DNA of 64,000 nucleotides from contig CM041089.1 in assembly GCA_023079485.1 (NCBI GenBank), forward strand, positions 13,841,001-13,905,000, read 5' to 3'. The notes beneath the pieces are model-generated. The model had not been told where the DNA came from. It saw only the letters and a program-made list of their open reading frames with translations, and did no database searches. The DNA comes from Archilochus colubris. Taxonomy: Eukaryota > Chordata > Aves > Apodiformes > Trochilidae. A program made the position numbers and the translations under genes. Within the stretch, counting starts at the first letter, position 1; each line of letters starts with the position of its first letter. Positions 32,458 to 44,200 of this stretch are shown one piece after another.

Positions 32458-35218
32458 CTATCTGGAGGGCAGGGGCAGCTTGAGCTGGGACTTCAACCCC
32501 AGAGTTTTGTCAACGAGGTCTGGGGGCTGCAGGCTGTGCCACTGGGCTAGTGGCCGGCGTGGGTTGGCCAGCATGTCAGCCCAGTGCCTCAGCTGGTTGC
32601 CTGTGGCCCGGCAGCCCAGGAAGAGTTTGCCAATGGGCTCGTTCTTGGTCACTCTGTCGTGATCCCAGACGGAGATGACCACATCCACATTCTGAAAGGG
32701 GGGGCACAAGAAAGAAGAGGGTCAGGAGGAGGGGGTGTCACTGCACTGGGGACCCAGTCCACCCCTGGGTGCTGCAGGGAAACCCACCTGGATCTGACTG
32801 AAAGGCACTTCAAAAATAAACACCTCGTTGAAGTAAGGGCTTAAGGTGTTTTTCTTTATACTTGTTGTCTTCTTCTTCCATTTCTTCCTGTTCAGGATGA
32901 GATGCACCTTGACAAAAGGATCTGAAGAGAGAGAGGACATGGCTGGTACAAGTGACCATTTCCATTGAGGAGCTCAGCCATGAAACAGTTTTCCTGGGCC
33001 ATTCCCAAGCAGAGCATTGCATTGTGCTTGTCACTCCTCCTGGTGAGCATCCACCCCTCTTGCCTTTGCCAGCCAGCCCAGAGCTCACTTCCTCCTGCCT
33101 CCTCCTTCCACAAGCTGCCCGTGTCACCCAACCATGACGTCTCCTCCTGGAATATTCCCCCATTTCTGCCCAAAGCTGGAGTATCTCTGCTGGGGAAGCC
33201 AGAAGCTGGCCATGGGCTGGGTATGGTGGTGGGAGAGGGAAACATTTCCCTGCACCAAAAGCTCTCAAGGCTTTGCAGCTCTGGGTGTCATCATTAAGGG
33301 GGGGATCTAAACACCAGCAGTCCTTGCTGACCTGAGAGGCCACGGGAATCCATCTGCTTCAGCTTCCTGGCTTCCAGGATAAGCACTGTGAGCTTGCTGG
33401 TGCTGGGGACGTAGCGCAGAGAGAAGCAGATCTCCCCCAGCTGCTCTTCCTGATGGAGAGATGCCAGCAATGAGCACCAGGCAGAGGAGCTGGCCTTGGG
33501 ACTGGAGGATGAACCCCCAAGGGGTTGCTTCTTGGGGGGGTGAGAGGAAGAGATGCAAAAGCAACAGTGCAGCCCTCCCTGCAGAGCTTCCCACCCACCA
33601 GGACCAACCTCCACTTTCCTGGCTGCCACGAGGTCACCCCACTCCTCGATGACGTGCTGGAGGCTGACACTGGCCAGGGGCAAGCGGACCTCACCAATGA
33701 TGGCATCCTTGGTGAAACGGTTGAAGTCATAGATCTGCATCACCAGGGTGGACTCGGGCACCTCTGCCTGGGCTACCTGCAGAAGGGGACCCAAAAGCCC
33801 AGAACTCACCCTCGGTGGCAGCCCTGCCTCATGGCATGGGGCAGCAAATGCAAGAATAGGTCTTTCTCTCTGATACGTCCCCCATCCTGCTTGCAAAGGC
33901 AACTCCCTGCCTGGAGAGGCAGGTGTCCAGGGGGCAATGGCCATGGAACCCTCCTGACAGGACCATAAAACCATCAGCAGCCACAGTTCCCTACCTGGAA
34001 AGTAAAGGTCTCGTTGAAGACAGGGTTCAAGGTCTTGCGGCAAACCTTGGTCTCGTACTTCTTCTTCGTATCAGAAGTTAGGTAGAGGATCACGTATGGA
34101 TCAGATGTTCCTCCACTATCCATGGCCTTCAGCTCTGCTGCCTGCTTCACGCCAACTTTCAGCTTAAAAGGAGGGATGCACAAGATCACCAGGTGGAAGA
34201 GGAGGAATCCAGATGAGCAGGGGCTCAGTGAGGAAGAAGCAAACGCAGCAGGGAGGATGCTTCCACCCCACATGGGGATGAAAACCAGCAGCCTGGGGGC
34301 AGGGGGAAGGTGCAAGCAGGTATGGGCGACCTCAGTGGGTGGAAAAGAGGGGCAATGCAAGAGCAAAGCCCTTTCCCTCCCATGTCATAGCCACAAGCAT
34401 CCCACCTCCTGAGCACGGAAGTTGTACTCCAGGGAATATTGCAGCTTTCCTCGCCCTGTCTGCTCCACACCCCGCTCCAGATCCTCCATCTCAGGCTGGA
34501 CCTGTGGCAGAGAGCAGCAGTACCCTCAGGATGTGCTCCCATCACACCTGGGACCACGCAGGACACCCTTCAGGGAGAAGGGAGGGGTGAGAGAGAGGGA
34601 AGCAGAACCCACCAGGTTGGCCATGGTGGAGTTGCTGATGGGATGCAAGCTGACTCTCTCCTTCTTCTTGGGCTTCTTCTTGCGACAGCAGCAGCTGATG
34701 ATGCAGATGAGCAAGAGGAGGAGGAGAACAGCCACTGCCACAGCCACAGAGATGAGTGCCCATTTGGGTACTGGTCCAAAGTTCAGGGAGTGGAGATGGA
34801 CAGAGGAGTTAACCACAAGCAAAACCATGTACAGTGTCTTTAAACCCTTTCCCTGAGCTTCAGCATTAAGGAGCTTCCTTTCAAAATTCTCCCCACAGCC
34901 CCAGATAGGTTTCATGAAAGGAGACTGCAATTGGAGCCCATGGCCTAAAGAGGCACCACACCAACCTGCTCTCCTGGAGCTCTGCAGCATCCCCATCCCC
35001 ACCCCCACAGATCTTGCTGGAAAGAAAGGGAGCTGAGGAGAGGAAGAAGTGGAAATGAAGCCTCAGAGCCTGGGAACAAGACAGCCCAGAAGAGCCAGGC
35101 AATCACCACCATACTCACATGGGACCTGGGTAAACCAGCTGCCCAGGAAGCCTGGCCTAGCTGGGGTGGCCATGGGGCTGGCTGGGGTAGCTGTCACCCT
35201 CCCTTTGCTGGCTGCCAT
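32458..35218 (-). CDS. SYT8: Synaptotagmin-8-like protein (complete coding region, 8 coding exons)
   Basis: Synaptotagmins are single-pass membrane proteins with two C2 domains that steer vesicle fusion. SYT8 is a divergent member. Exons in order are 35218-35119, 34770-34613, 34501-34406, 34162-33995, 33776-33609, 33449-33332, 32921-32788 and 32691-32458. They total 1,176 nt, or 391 residues, all GT-AG and in phase. Visible parts: a short luminal N-terminus; a membrane segment at about 38-58; a Cys/Lys-rich juxtamembrane stretch ([13 protein letters not shown]); C2A at about 104-228; and C2B at about 231-370 with the polybasic [12 protein letters not shown] and the terminal [20 protein letters not shown] motif. 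Of the five C2A Ca2+ ligand positions three are Asp (133, 139, 191) and two are lost (Asn193, Ala199). C2B keeps Asp264, 270, 324 and 326, with Glu332. The start lies just inside an acceptor (35222), so an upstream noncoding exon is expected. Confidence 0.93.
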
Positions 35219-36125
35219 CACCTGGGGATGCAAGAAAAATTCAGAGGGTGAGGATTTCCTTTCCAGAGGCATGTGCGTGCAGCTGGTGGCCCAGGGCTCT
35301 AATGAAAGCAAACACAATTAAAAAGGTAGAGCCCTGAGGAAGTATTTGGGGCTTGGCCACTTGGGCAATGAGGCATGAAATGAAGCAGGAGGGAGCCGTA
35401 GGCTCTGTGCCAGACACCCTCTTGCCCATGGGCTTTTTATTTATATCACTGCAAGCTTGTATTCAGAAATGCAGGGAGCAGGGGGGATGTATTAGGGAGT
35501 TTCCCTGATTTTCAAGGTGAATCACTTGGCTTTTAAGGGGTGAAAAAACAAGAGCTGTTTTGTGCTGGCTCCTCCCTGGCCAGGCAACGGAGCTTGCCAA
35601 GGGTTTGCCCAGCCCCAGGCAAGCCCCACCATTAGCTAACAACATTTTTTGGCTGTTTTTCCCCCTCACACAGAGCAAGAAGGTTTACTCCTGGTCTTGC
35701 TGGGAGGCTGGTGCCCATGTTGCAGGTGGCAGTGGTACACCACTGGCACACCAGCTCAGGAATTCAGCAAACCAGTGCAGATAGCAACACTGCCATGGCT
35801 TCATGGAAGGCTTCACATTTCAAGCAGAAGGAGCTTTCATTACTGCTCCCCCCAGAGCAAGGCTGAACACTTCCTCATAGCCAAAACATCCTTCTTACCC
35901 CCTTTACCACCACTGCCTCACTCTGCCCATGCTGAACCCCTTCTGCAGGGCCATGGATCCTTCCAGAGGGTCCTCACAGGGAGAAACCACCTCTGTGCTT
36001 CTCTCTCTGAACCTGCAAAGCCAACAAAGCCTCCCAGTTTTCCAGCACTGAGCTTTGCCAGGTGCAGGCACACAGCTCAAAGGATGTCGGAATTGCTGTC
36101 ATCCCTGAGGCTGGGTCAGTGATGT

Positions 36126-36180
36126 GCAGGTTAAGTGACTTGTCCAGGGCCACCAGGGACATCTGTGTCACTGGGCACAC
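36126..36180 (+). mobile_element. MIR (CORE-SINE) fragment, plus orientation
   Basis: 'caggttaagtgacttgtcca' followed by 'gggccaccag' is close to the MIR core 'aggttaagtgacttgcccaa'. Diverged and short. Confidence 0.5.
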
Positions 36181-37136
36181 AAGTTCCACTCACAACTTCA
36201 CCACCAGCAGCTTTAATGATCAATTCCTTCAGGTGCCACAAAGGGAAATTGGTGGCTGCCCACACACCTGTGATATTTAGGAGGAGCTGGGCTGTGGCTC
36301 TGGGTGGACACAACAGCACAGGTGAGCACCCAGCTGCTACAGAATCAGCATTTTTTTGCTCCCAGTCCTCTATGGGCTGTGGCACATCAGTGTGACATTG
36401 GCCCTGGTTTAAAAAATCCCATCCCAGCCCTGTGGGGTGGCCTGAGCCCATGTTTTGTGGAGACTGGGGACAGCCCTGCTGCGGTCTGGGAGAGGCAGTG
36501 CAGCCTCAGGGGGTTCTGCAGGGAGCACTGGAGCATCCCTGCTCCTGGAAAAGCAGCTGGGACATCCCTTCTTCTCACTCCCACCCTAAACCCAGACTTA
36601 CCAGTGGGTCTCAGGCTGTTTTCCCCTCTGGCTGGCCTCCTGCTCCAGCTCTGTGTGCCAGGGCCATGCTGCAGGCTTAGATGGGACCTGCCAGGCACAG
36701 AGCCCAGGGAACAACAGTGATGGTTGCTGTTTCCCAAACAGGAAAGTCAGCTTTGTCAGCCCAGGAACCGGAACCCAGCAGCTCAGAAACTCTTTCAGCC
36801 CCTCCTTGAAGGTGACCAAAGCAGTGCTCACCCAGGTTAAAAGCCAGGAGGGAACTCCCAGCTGGACCAGGAAACTAAAGCTGTTTTTGCTGAAGCCATC
36901 AGGCATCACTGCCCAGCTCTGCCCTCCCAAGGATTTTTGCTTCTTCAGGTTATTTCTGCTGTGGTGCTGGGTTGGACCATGTGGCTGCAGGCACTAAGCA
37001 CAAGAGTGCACAGACAGACACTTGGAAGAGTGTGGAGGTGGGGTGTGGTACTTGTAAGAGGACAGGTCCATGGCTGCATCCACCTCTGGTGAGTTCTGGT
37101 CCCAAGGAACCCAGCTCGTTGGCCTATAGGAGCATG

Positions 37137-37195
37137 CAGAGATTTTATAATCTTTAAGATCCCTTCCAACCCAAACCATTCAATGCTTCTATGAT
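37137..37195 (+). mobile_element. CR1 3' tip, plus orientation
   Basis: 'aatctttaagatcccttcca' is followed by 'acccaaaccattcaatgctt' and 'ctatgat'. This is the last roughly 55 bases of a CR1. Confidence 0.88.
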
Positions 37196-38127
37196 ATCTC
37201 CTATGGCAGGAGCCAGGGATCAGTCACAAAAATGCTAAAAATCTTTATCAACTTTTGCATTTGAGAATATATTAGTATGAAAGTCATTAGAACTTTTTTT
37301 TTTTTTTTTGCTTAATTAAAATGGAAGGTCTTGAAGCCTGTTTTCAGGATTAAGCTTAGTTTCCCAATTCCATTAAAATGGATTTCAGTAACTGATGCAA
37401 AATTCAAGCTGCAGAATACACTCTATAGTTGAGCATATTCCACTCATACTTGATTCCTTGGCTAGTGTCAAGAATAAGCTGGTTTTACCCTCAAAAAACA
37501 ACTGAAAGAAGTGTATGATTTGCATACAAACATGCCACAGTCATCTCTAGAACCCTAGAAAACACTAAATAAAACACTACATCAGCTCTGATGCAGGCAG
37601 ATTTGGGGACAGTGATGCTCTGGGTTATTTTCCAGCAGTGGGGCAGGGACATGCTCCTGCTGGGCAAGGGAAAAGCTGCAGGATGGCAGCCACCCCACTC
37701 CACCAGCCCCCTCTGTCCCCCCAAATACCTGCAGGGCAGAAAGGGCACGTGAAATAACAAGCTTCACAGGGCTGGGAGATGCACAGCCTGGCCAAGCTCC
37801 CAGCCCAAAAATCAGCCCAGCAGCACCTATCAGAAAGCATCCAGGAAAAAAAGGGCAAGGGTCCTGGATTACAGTAAAACTGGGAATGTGGCAAACCCCA
37901 CACTCCACACCAGCTCCTCTCCCTGCCTCTGCCTGCATCCTCTGCAAGCTGCCCTTGGTCAGGTGCCTCTATATTTTTGCTCAAAACTACAACCATGGAG
38001 TAACTCAAGGGCTGGGAAATGAGGGGTCTGGTGGCAGGCTAGAAATATCCCAACTACAGAAACAGCCACGGGCACAGTGCCCACGGGTGGTGAGTGATGA
38101 GTGAGCTCTGAGATTCCCTGAACAGCA

Positions 38128-39000
38128 CAAAATCACAGAATGTCTTTTGTTTGGAAGAGACCTTCAAGATCTTCCAAGTCCAACCTTTGTCCAGCACTGT
38201 CCCACTAAACCACATCCCTAAGGACCAAGTAGGTCCACAAGCCATCACCACATGGTGACTCCACCCTGGGCAGATTATTCCAATGTCTGACAACCTAATA
38301 TCCAGCCTAAACCTCCCCTGGCATAGCTTGCAGCCATTTCCTCTGGTCCTGTCAGACCACCAAGCAGAAGACCACCAAACACCCTTTGAGGTGGTGGTTG
38401 AAGGGAGCAATTGAGGTCTCCTCTCAGCCTCCCCTCCTCCAGACTGAACCACCCCATCTCCCTCAGCATCTCCTCACAGGACTTGTGCTCCAAGCCCCAC
38501 TGCCCTTTTCTGGACACACTCCAACACTTCTGTGTCCTCCTCACAGTGAGGTGCCCAGAACCAACCCAACATCCAAGGTGTGGCCTCTCCAATACTGAGC
38601 ACAGGGTGACCATCACCTCCCTGTTCCTGCTGGCCACCGTGTTCCTCACACAAGCCAGGATGCCACTGGCCCTCTTGGCCACCTGTGCACACTGCTGTCT
38701 GTCAACCAACACCCCCAGGTCCCTTTCCAACCACCCATCCCCACGTCTGTAGCTCTCATGGGGTTGTTATGACCCAAGTGCCCCCCACCGAACCCCACAC
38801 AATGAACCTGGGCCCATTGATTCAACCCGCCCAGGTCCCACTGTTGGGCTCCCCTGCCCTCCAGCAGGTCCACACCCCCACCCAACCCGGTACCACCTGC
38901 CAGGTGCTCCCCATGCCCTCTCCCAGGTCACTGATGATGTTACAGAACCAGACCCTGTGACCACCAGAATCACCACCTGTGACTGAGCCCCAAGCAGATT
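38128..39000 (-). mobile_element. Long CR1 fragment, minus orientation
   Basis: It starts 'cacagaatgtcttttgtttg' and runs through the reverse complement of CR1 3' UTR and ORF2-end sequence, including 'caggtccctttccaacc' and 'cactgatgatgttacagaac'. At about 870 bp it is the longest CR1 copy in the window. It ends shortly before the GC-rich NT5C1-like promoter. Confidence 0.85.
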
Positions 39001-39169
39001 TGGTTCCGTCCAATACCCCTCTGCCGGTCCAGACATCCCAACAGTTCTGTATCTGTTTTGCCTTTGTGCCATCACTTTCTGAACCAGAACTGGGCCCAGC
39101 CTCTTCTCCCACCAGCCTGACCCAGACCAGAGCAGGTCAGAGCCACCACTGGGAGAGGGTCTGGGCTGG

Positions 39170-39485
39170 TCCCGGTGCAGGCTGAAAGGGAGCGTTGGCC
39201 GGACCCAGTGCCGGTTGAGAGAGGGAGTCTGCGCCGGGTTCGGGGCCGGTTCGGACAGGGAGCCTGGGCCGGGCCCGGTGCCGGCGGGCAGAGTCCCGGT
39301 GCCTGTTTGCCGAGGGAATCTGGGCCGGACCCGCCCGTGCCTACAACTCCCGTCAGGACGCGGAGCTGCGCTCCAGCCCCCCGGCTCCCGCCCCTTCCTG
39401 CCGGTTCGGGAGGGGAAATATAAACGGGCTGCGGCCGGGGCCCGGTCCGGCTGGTGCCGGCGGACGGGCTGCTGCGGGAGCAGAG
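39170..39485 (+). promoter_or_regulatory. CpG-rich TATA promoter and noncoding exon 1 of the NT5C1-like gene
   Basis: A GC-rich block contains TATAAA at 39419-39424. A start is expected near 39450. A short leader exon then ends GCAGAG|gtgagtcc at 39485/39486. The next exon with a matching acceptor is at 41239, where the start codon lies. Promoter position is inferred from TATA plus donor. Confidence 0.6.
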
Positions 39486-39585
39486 GTGAGTCCGGGTCCG
39501 GGTCCGTGTGCGGGTCCGAGTCCGTGTGCGGGTCCGAGTCCGTGTGCGGGTCCAGGTCCGTGTGCGGGTCCAGGTCCGTGTGCGG
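39486..39585 (+). repeat. 18-bp tandem repeat starting at a splice donor
   Basis: About five units of GTCCGTGTGCGGGTCCGA, preceded by shorter GGTCCG units, begin at the donor of the NT5C1-like leader exon. On the minus strand they give a repetitive Pro-His-Thr-Asp open frame that is not a gene. Confidence 0.85.
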
Positions 39586-39954
39586 TAGGCGGTCCCGCTC
39601 CGTACTGCGGGTCGCTCCGGAACCGGGGGGTTGGGGGGGGGGGAGGAGTCGGGGAGTGTGGGGTCTGCGAGGTTTGAAAAGGCAGAAGGGACCCCAGAGG
39701 TGGTGTTCCCTCTCCGGGAAAGGCTCCCCAGCTCTGTTCTCCTCCTCTCGCATCATTTTCCCTTTGAAATCCCCGCTGGAATCCTTCCGAGCAGGGTTGG
39801 GAGCAGAGGGGGATGCTCAGGATCTCCTGGTGCTCCCCCCTCTTCACTTCGGATCCCCGGGGAGGGCACATGCAAGAACCGAACCCCTGTGGCAAAGTCT
39901 TCAGCCCTCAGGACTGGCATCAGCCGAGTGCATTCCGTAGAAATTCCAAGTCCC

Positions 39955-40115
39955 CTTGGAAGGGACCTCAGGGATCACCTGCTCCCCTTCTTCATGTTAT
40001 CCTTTATCTGAGCTGTCTCAGCACCCTGCTGAGCTGAGGCTTAAAACTTTGCAAAGTGGGGGAATCCCCCACTTCCCCAGGGACACCATTCCAATTTCTG
40101 CCAGCCCAGGCAACA
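39955..40115 (-). mobile_element. Degenerate CR1 fragment, minus orientation
   Basis: 'ttggaagggacctcagggat' is followed by 'cacctgctcc' and later 'agggacaccattccaatttc'. This weakly follows a reverse-complement CR1 tail. Confidence 0.5.
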
Positions 40116-40761
40116 GATTGCACAGCCCCTGGATAATAAAAATTACTTAAAGAAGATTATGGCAAAAGAAAGGTCTCTCTGAAAAGCCTGACCTGGCCTT
40201 TACACTGCATGTGGGCTTTGGGCTGTCCTTGCACAGACCCCCACCCCAGTAATCAGGTAGGGCAGGATCTGATAAATGGGGTTTTAACCTCCCTGCCCAT
40301 TCCCAGCACATCTGTGCAGAGACATCATTGCTGCCTCTGCTCTCCAGAGAAACCCCACAGCATACTTGTAGGAGCTGCTGAGTTAAAAAACCCCTGTGGC
40401 ATCCCCTTTGCTGGGAATAGTTCCTACCCCACAACCTGAATCCTAAATGTCCACTTTTAACACTGACTAATGCACAGAAATGGAAGTGTGGAGCATGGGG
40501 CTTACAGAAACCACAGGACCTGGGTCTACAAAAATAAATAGGATTTTTTGTTCAGCTGCTGGAGACAGATAGAACATAAACCCCCCCATGACTTTCATCT
40601 GCCAGACCTGGTTAGGCACAGCCTACCCCAAACCTTTAGTGTAGAGCCTGGATTATGTAGGGCTGTGGAAGGACAGCCCAGCCCCACCAGTGCTTTTCCC
40701 AAGCCCTAACCACACATCTCGACTTACTCAGACCTTTTACAGCTGCAGATGAGCTGCTCAC

Positions 40762-40803
40762 ACAGTGAACTTGCTTATTTATACAGTGAACTTGCTTATT
40801 TAT
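40762..40803 (+). repeat. Exact 21-bp tandem duplication
   Basis: ACAGTGAACTTGCTTATTTAT occurs twice in a row with no mismatch, inside intron 1 of the NT5C1-like gene. A recent duplication. Confidence 0.95.
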
Positions 40804-41252
40804 GGATACAAATTCACCATTCAAGCAAAAAAAAAAAAAAATTAGCAAGGAAGGCAGTAAGGATGTGAACCTATACAATCTATTTTGGTCTATCTGATGT
40901 ATTTTGGGGTTTTTAGACTCAATGAACCTCCAAGCCCGAGTGCATAAAGACAGACTTACACTGTTAGGAAAGCAGCTCCATTTTCAGCAGTTCTATCCAG
41001 AGAAAAATATTCTTCAGGGGTGTGTGTGGGATCTGTGGTCGAAAAGCCACAGATGAAGTGACTTTTTCATCATATTTAATTAGAACTGTTGGACCAGGTG
41101 TTCTCAGAGCAGAAGCAGGTTCATTTGGGGTGCTCCACTTGGTGAATAGGATGTCCCATGTCTTTTCCACTCTTCCCCCCCCTTTCTGGATTGTCTCTAT
41201 TAAAGTGTCTCAATTTAATTGGGTATTTTCTCTTCAAGGCTGAAAGTGGAAG

Positions 41253-44200
41253 ATGGCAGAGCCTGAAAGCACAGTCCTAAACACTGCTGTGAAACAGGTA
41301 AAAGGTTGCTCATTACAAAATGCTCATCCTGTATTTCTTAAGCAGGTTTGGAAATGTTCCCTCAGGAGGGGATGGATGCACCACAACCTGGAGCTGTGGT
41401 GACCTGAATTGCTCATGCCTCAGTTTCAGCAGTAGTGACCTGTCCCAGGGCTGCTGGGCACCTGGTCCCAGTGAGCTCCATGGGATTTCCACATGGGAAG
41501 AGATCCCAGGGCTGAACCTCCAGTTGCATGGGCAGAACAGGTGCATTTGCTCACACTTAAATCCTGGTGTGGCCAGGGAGGGAGCAGCGTCTTCTTGTAC
41601 ACAGAGACTTTATTAGGTTCTCCAGAACAGACAGAAAGGATAAAACCACCAGTCCATGTAGAGAAACCCAGACAGGCAGCTGTGGCTGTGCTGTGCCCAC
41701 AAACACCACAGTTATAAAGCAATCCCTTCTGGTATGTGCCAGCTCAAAGCTTATGCCACTTACCAGACAGGTTAGGGTTTCACAACTGCCTACCCCATCC
41801 TTGGTGGCCTGGAAATAAAGATTTGGCTCAGTACCTGTTCTCCAAAGGCCTTCCGGCATCAGGAGCCATAGTTGATGCCTCCAGTGCCTGACCCCATCAC
41901 CCTGCTCAGTGGAATCTTGTGTCCCTTTGCTCACCCCAAATCTCTTTGCTTTCCCCCAACCCCTCTTTTTCCCCCTGTACTGCAGAAGGATCCCAGTGAG
42001 GCACTGGTCATTGCAGTGACCACCAGGGCCATCTTCAACCTGGAGAAGGAACACAAGCTCTACCTGGAGAAGGGCAAGGAGGAGTACACAAGGCACCAGC
42101 AGGCTAACCGGGACAAGCCCCTGCCACCAGGCACAGCCTTTGCCTTCATCCAGGTGAGACCCATGCCTGTCCCAGCACATGCAGACACTCATAGACTGGG
42201 GGGAAGGCTCAGCTTTCCCAGTTCAGGTCTCAGCTCCCATCATGGGGTGTAGATGTGCCTGTTCTGGCCTCTTGGTCTTGTTGCAGGGCATCAAGACCTG
42301 TGCTCCTCACTAGTACCCACATGTGCATCTCCTCCCTGGTGGGGTGTTCTGCTCCCTGCCCTCCTAGTGATGGCTTTTGCAGGATGGTTGGGGCTGTCTG
42401 GCTCTCCATGAGGTGCTGGTCCTGCTGTAACTGACAGATGCAGCAAACCACTAACATCTGGATTGCAAAAGAGCCCTGGCCAAAAGCTCCACTAGGGCCT
42501 CATCCTCCCCTTACAGGCAGTGCAGTATGTGAACAAAAAGATCCTGGAGAGCAACCCAGCAGAGAAGGACCTCTTTGACATCCTGGTGCTCTCCAACAAC
42601 AGCCCAGAGAGTGGCACTCGCATCATCAACAGCACCAAGCACTATGGTAAGGGAGACCCCCCCACACCCTGGAGGTGGCTGCTTTTCCCCAGGGGGCTGC
42701 AAAGCAGCTAAGGCAGCACAGAGAAGCATCAGGAGCAAATACAGAGCCAGGGGGTACCAGGGGAAGGGGTTCTTTGGGGAACAGGCCGAGTTTCTGCCAG
42801 CCTCATGGAGCTTGCTCGGTGTGCCAAGCATTTTGCTCAGCCTGGGCCACTTCAAGCAGCTGCTAAAGAAGCAGAGTGCTGCCAGGAGTGGTCATTTAAG
42901 GGGAGGGATGGAGGGAATATTTGGCTGCAGTCTCTGCAGTTTTGTAGGAGCAACAGGGCAAGAAGATGCAGTAAGAACATGGGTGAGTAGCTGGAAAAAT
43001 TAATTGCCCCAGGCTCTGCAGCAGTGAGACCCAGGGGCAGGAGGGGATTTCAGGGGGGATGTTGCCCCATAACAGACTTTGCTCACATCCCCTCCCATGA
43101 AGGCCTGGAGATCTCCAAGTTCTGCTTTGTCAGTGATGAGGACTCCACACAGTACCTGAAGTCCCACAGGGTCAAGCTCTTCCTCTCAGCTGACAGGAGA
43201 GATGTCTGCAATGCCCTCCGCAGAGGTTTGTTCTCCCCTCCATCCCACATCCCCAAACCCACACATTTCCCAAGCAGCTCAGTACCAGGAGGCAATGCCA
43301 GAGCCCAGGCTCTGCCAGGGACATGGTGATTACCAGTACAGTCCTCAATAGTTCAGTCTCTTCTGTCCCCACCAGGAGCCTGCAAACACCCAGGGGTTTC
43401 TCAGACACCTTCACAAGTCACTGATGGCTTTGTGCATAGTTCTGGCCATAGCTCTGCCCTGAGCTGGGCCTTCCCTGTCTGACATGCAAGCCTTTCTAAC
43501 CAAAGATGCTGCCCATTTCTGCTCCCTGGATCAGAAATTTCCATAGAAATTTGTTTTCTTGGGACATGCAGAGTTACCATGTCCTCAGTGATAGATTTAA
43601 GCACATGCCTGACCTGGATCAGAGGGAGTGCAGTACTAATGGGGTTAATTGCCTCCTTATTAATTTGCTTGGGCGTGAGCACATCAGCTGGCCAAGGTCC
43701 TTCAAGGTCAGGAGCAAGCCATCTGCAGCCTGGGCTTTCCTCTGATACACAGCACATGGCTGGAGCCTCCTTGAAGAGCATCCTTGCTCTCACAAGTGTC
43801 TCATCTGGGCGGGGGGCTGGGTCCATGGATGGGGACAGGTAGGGAGCAGCTTGTGGGAAGAGACCTGTGATTAAACCAATTACCCCAATCAACTGGAGGT
43901 GCCAGTCCCTGTTGCTCAACAGCAAGTAGTGCTAAATCTGGGCATTCAAGCCAGACGTGGCAGGGTGAGTATCAGGAGGAGGAGGGCTGCACATGCCTGT
44001 ACAACCACCCATCATCTCTTACCACCCCTCAGTATTTCTCCAGGTAGCAGTCCCTGACCAGCAGTGCTCCTACATCCATCCCCATCCCACTGGCGAGTAA
44101 CACAGACCTAGAAAGGCTGGGCTGACCCCCACAGAAAGCCCCCTGACATTTGCAGTCTGGGATGGGGTTTTCCATGCAGGAGCTGACCCCAGGATGGGGG

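Larger units (their letters stand above)
35222..39418. other. Region between SYT8 and the NT5C1-like promoter
   Basis: The SYT8 leader exon should be here or further right but was not located. Contents: a MIR-like fragment, a CR1 3' tip and a long CR1 fragment, each listed separately. Poly-T lies near 37292-37310. CpG density rises after 39170. Confidence 0.6.

Noticed and set aside
38767..39756. Open frame of 329 codons on the minus strand
   Set aside because: It runs through CR1 sequence, a GC-rich promoter and the 18-bp repeat. The protein is low-complexity (Pro, Asp, His, Thr) with no family motif.
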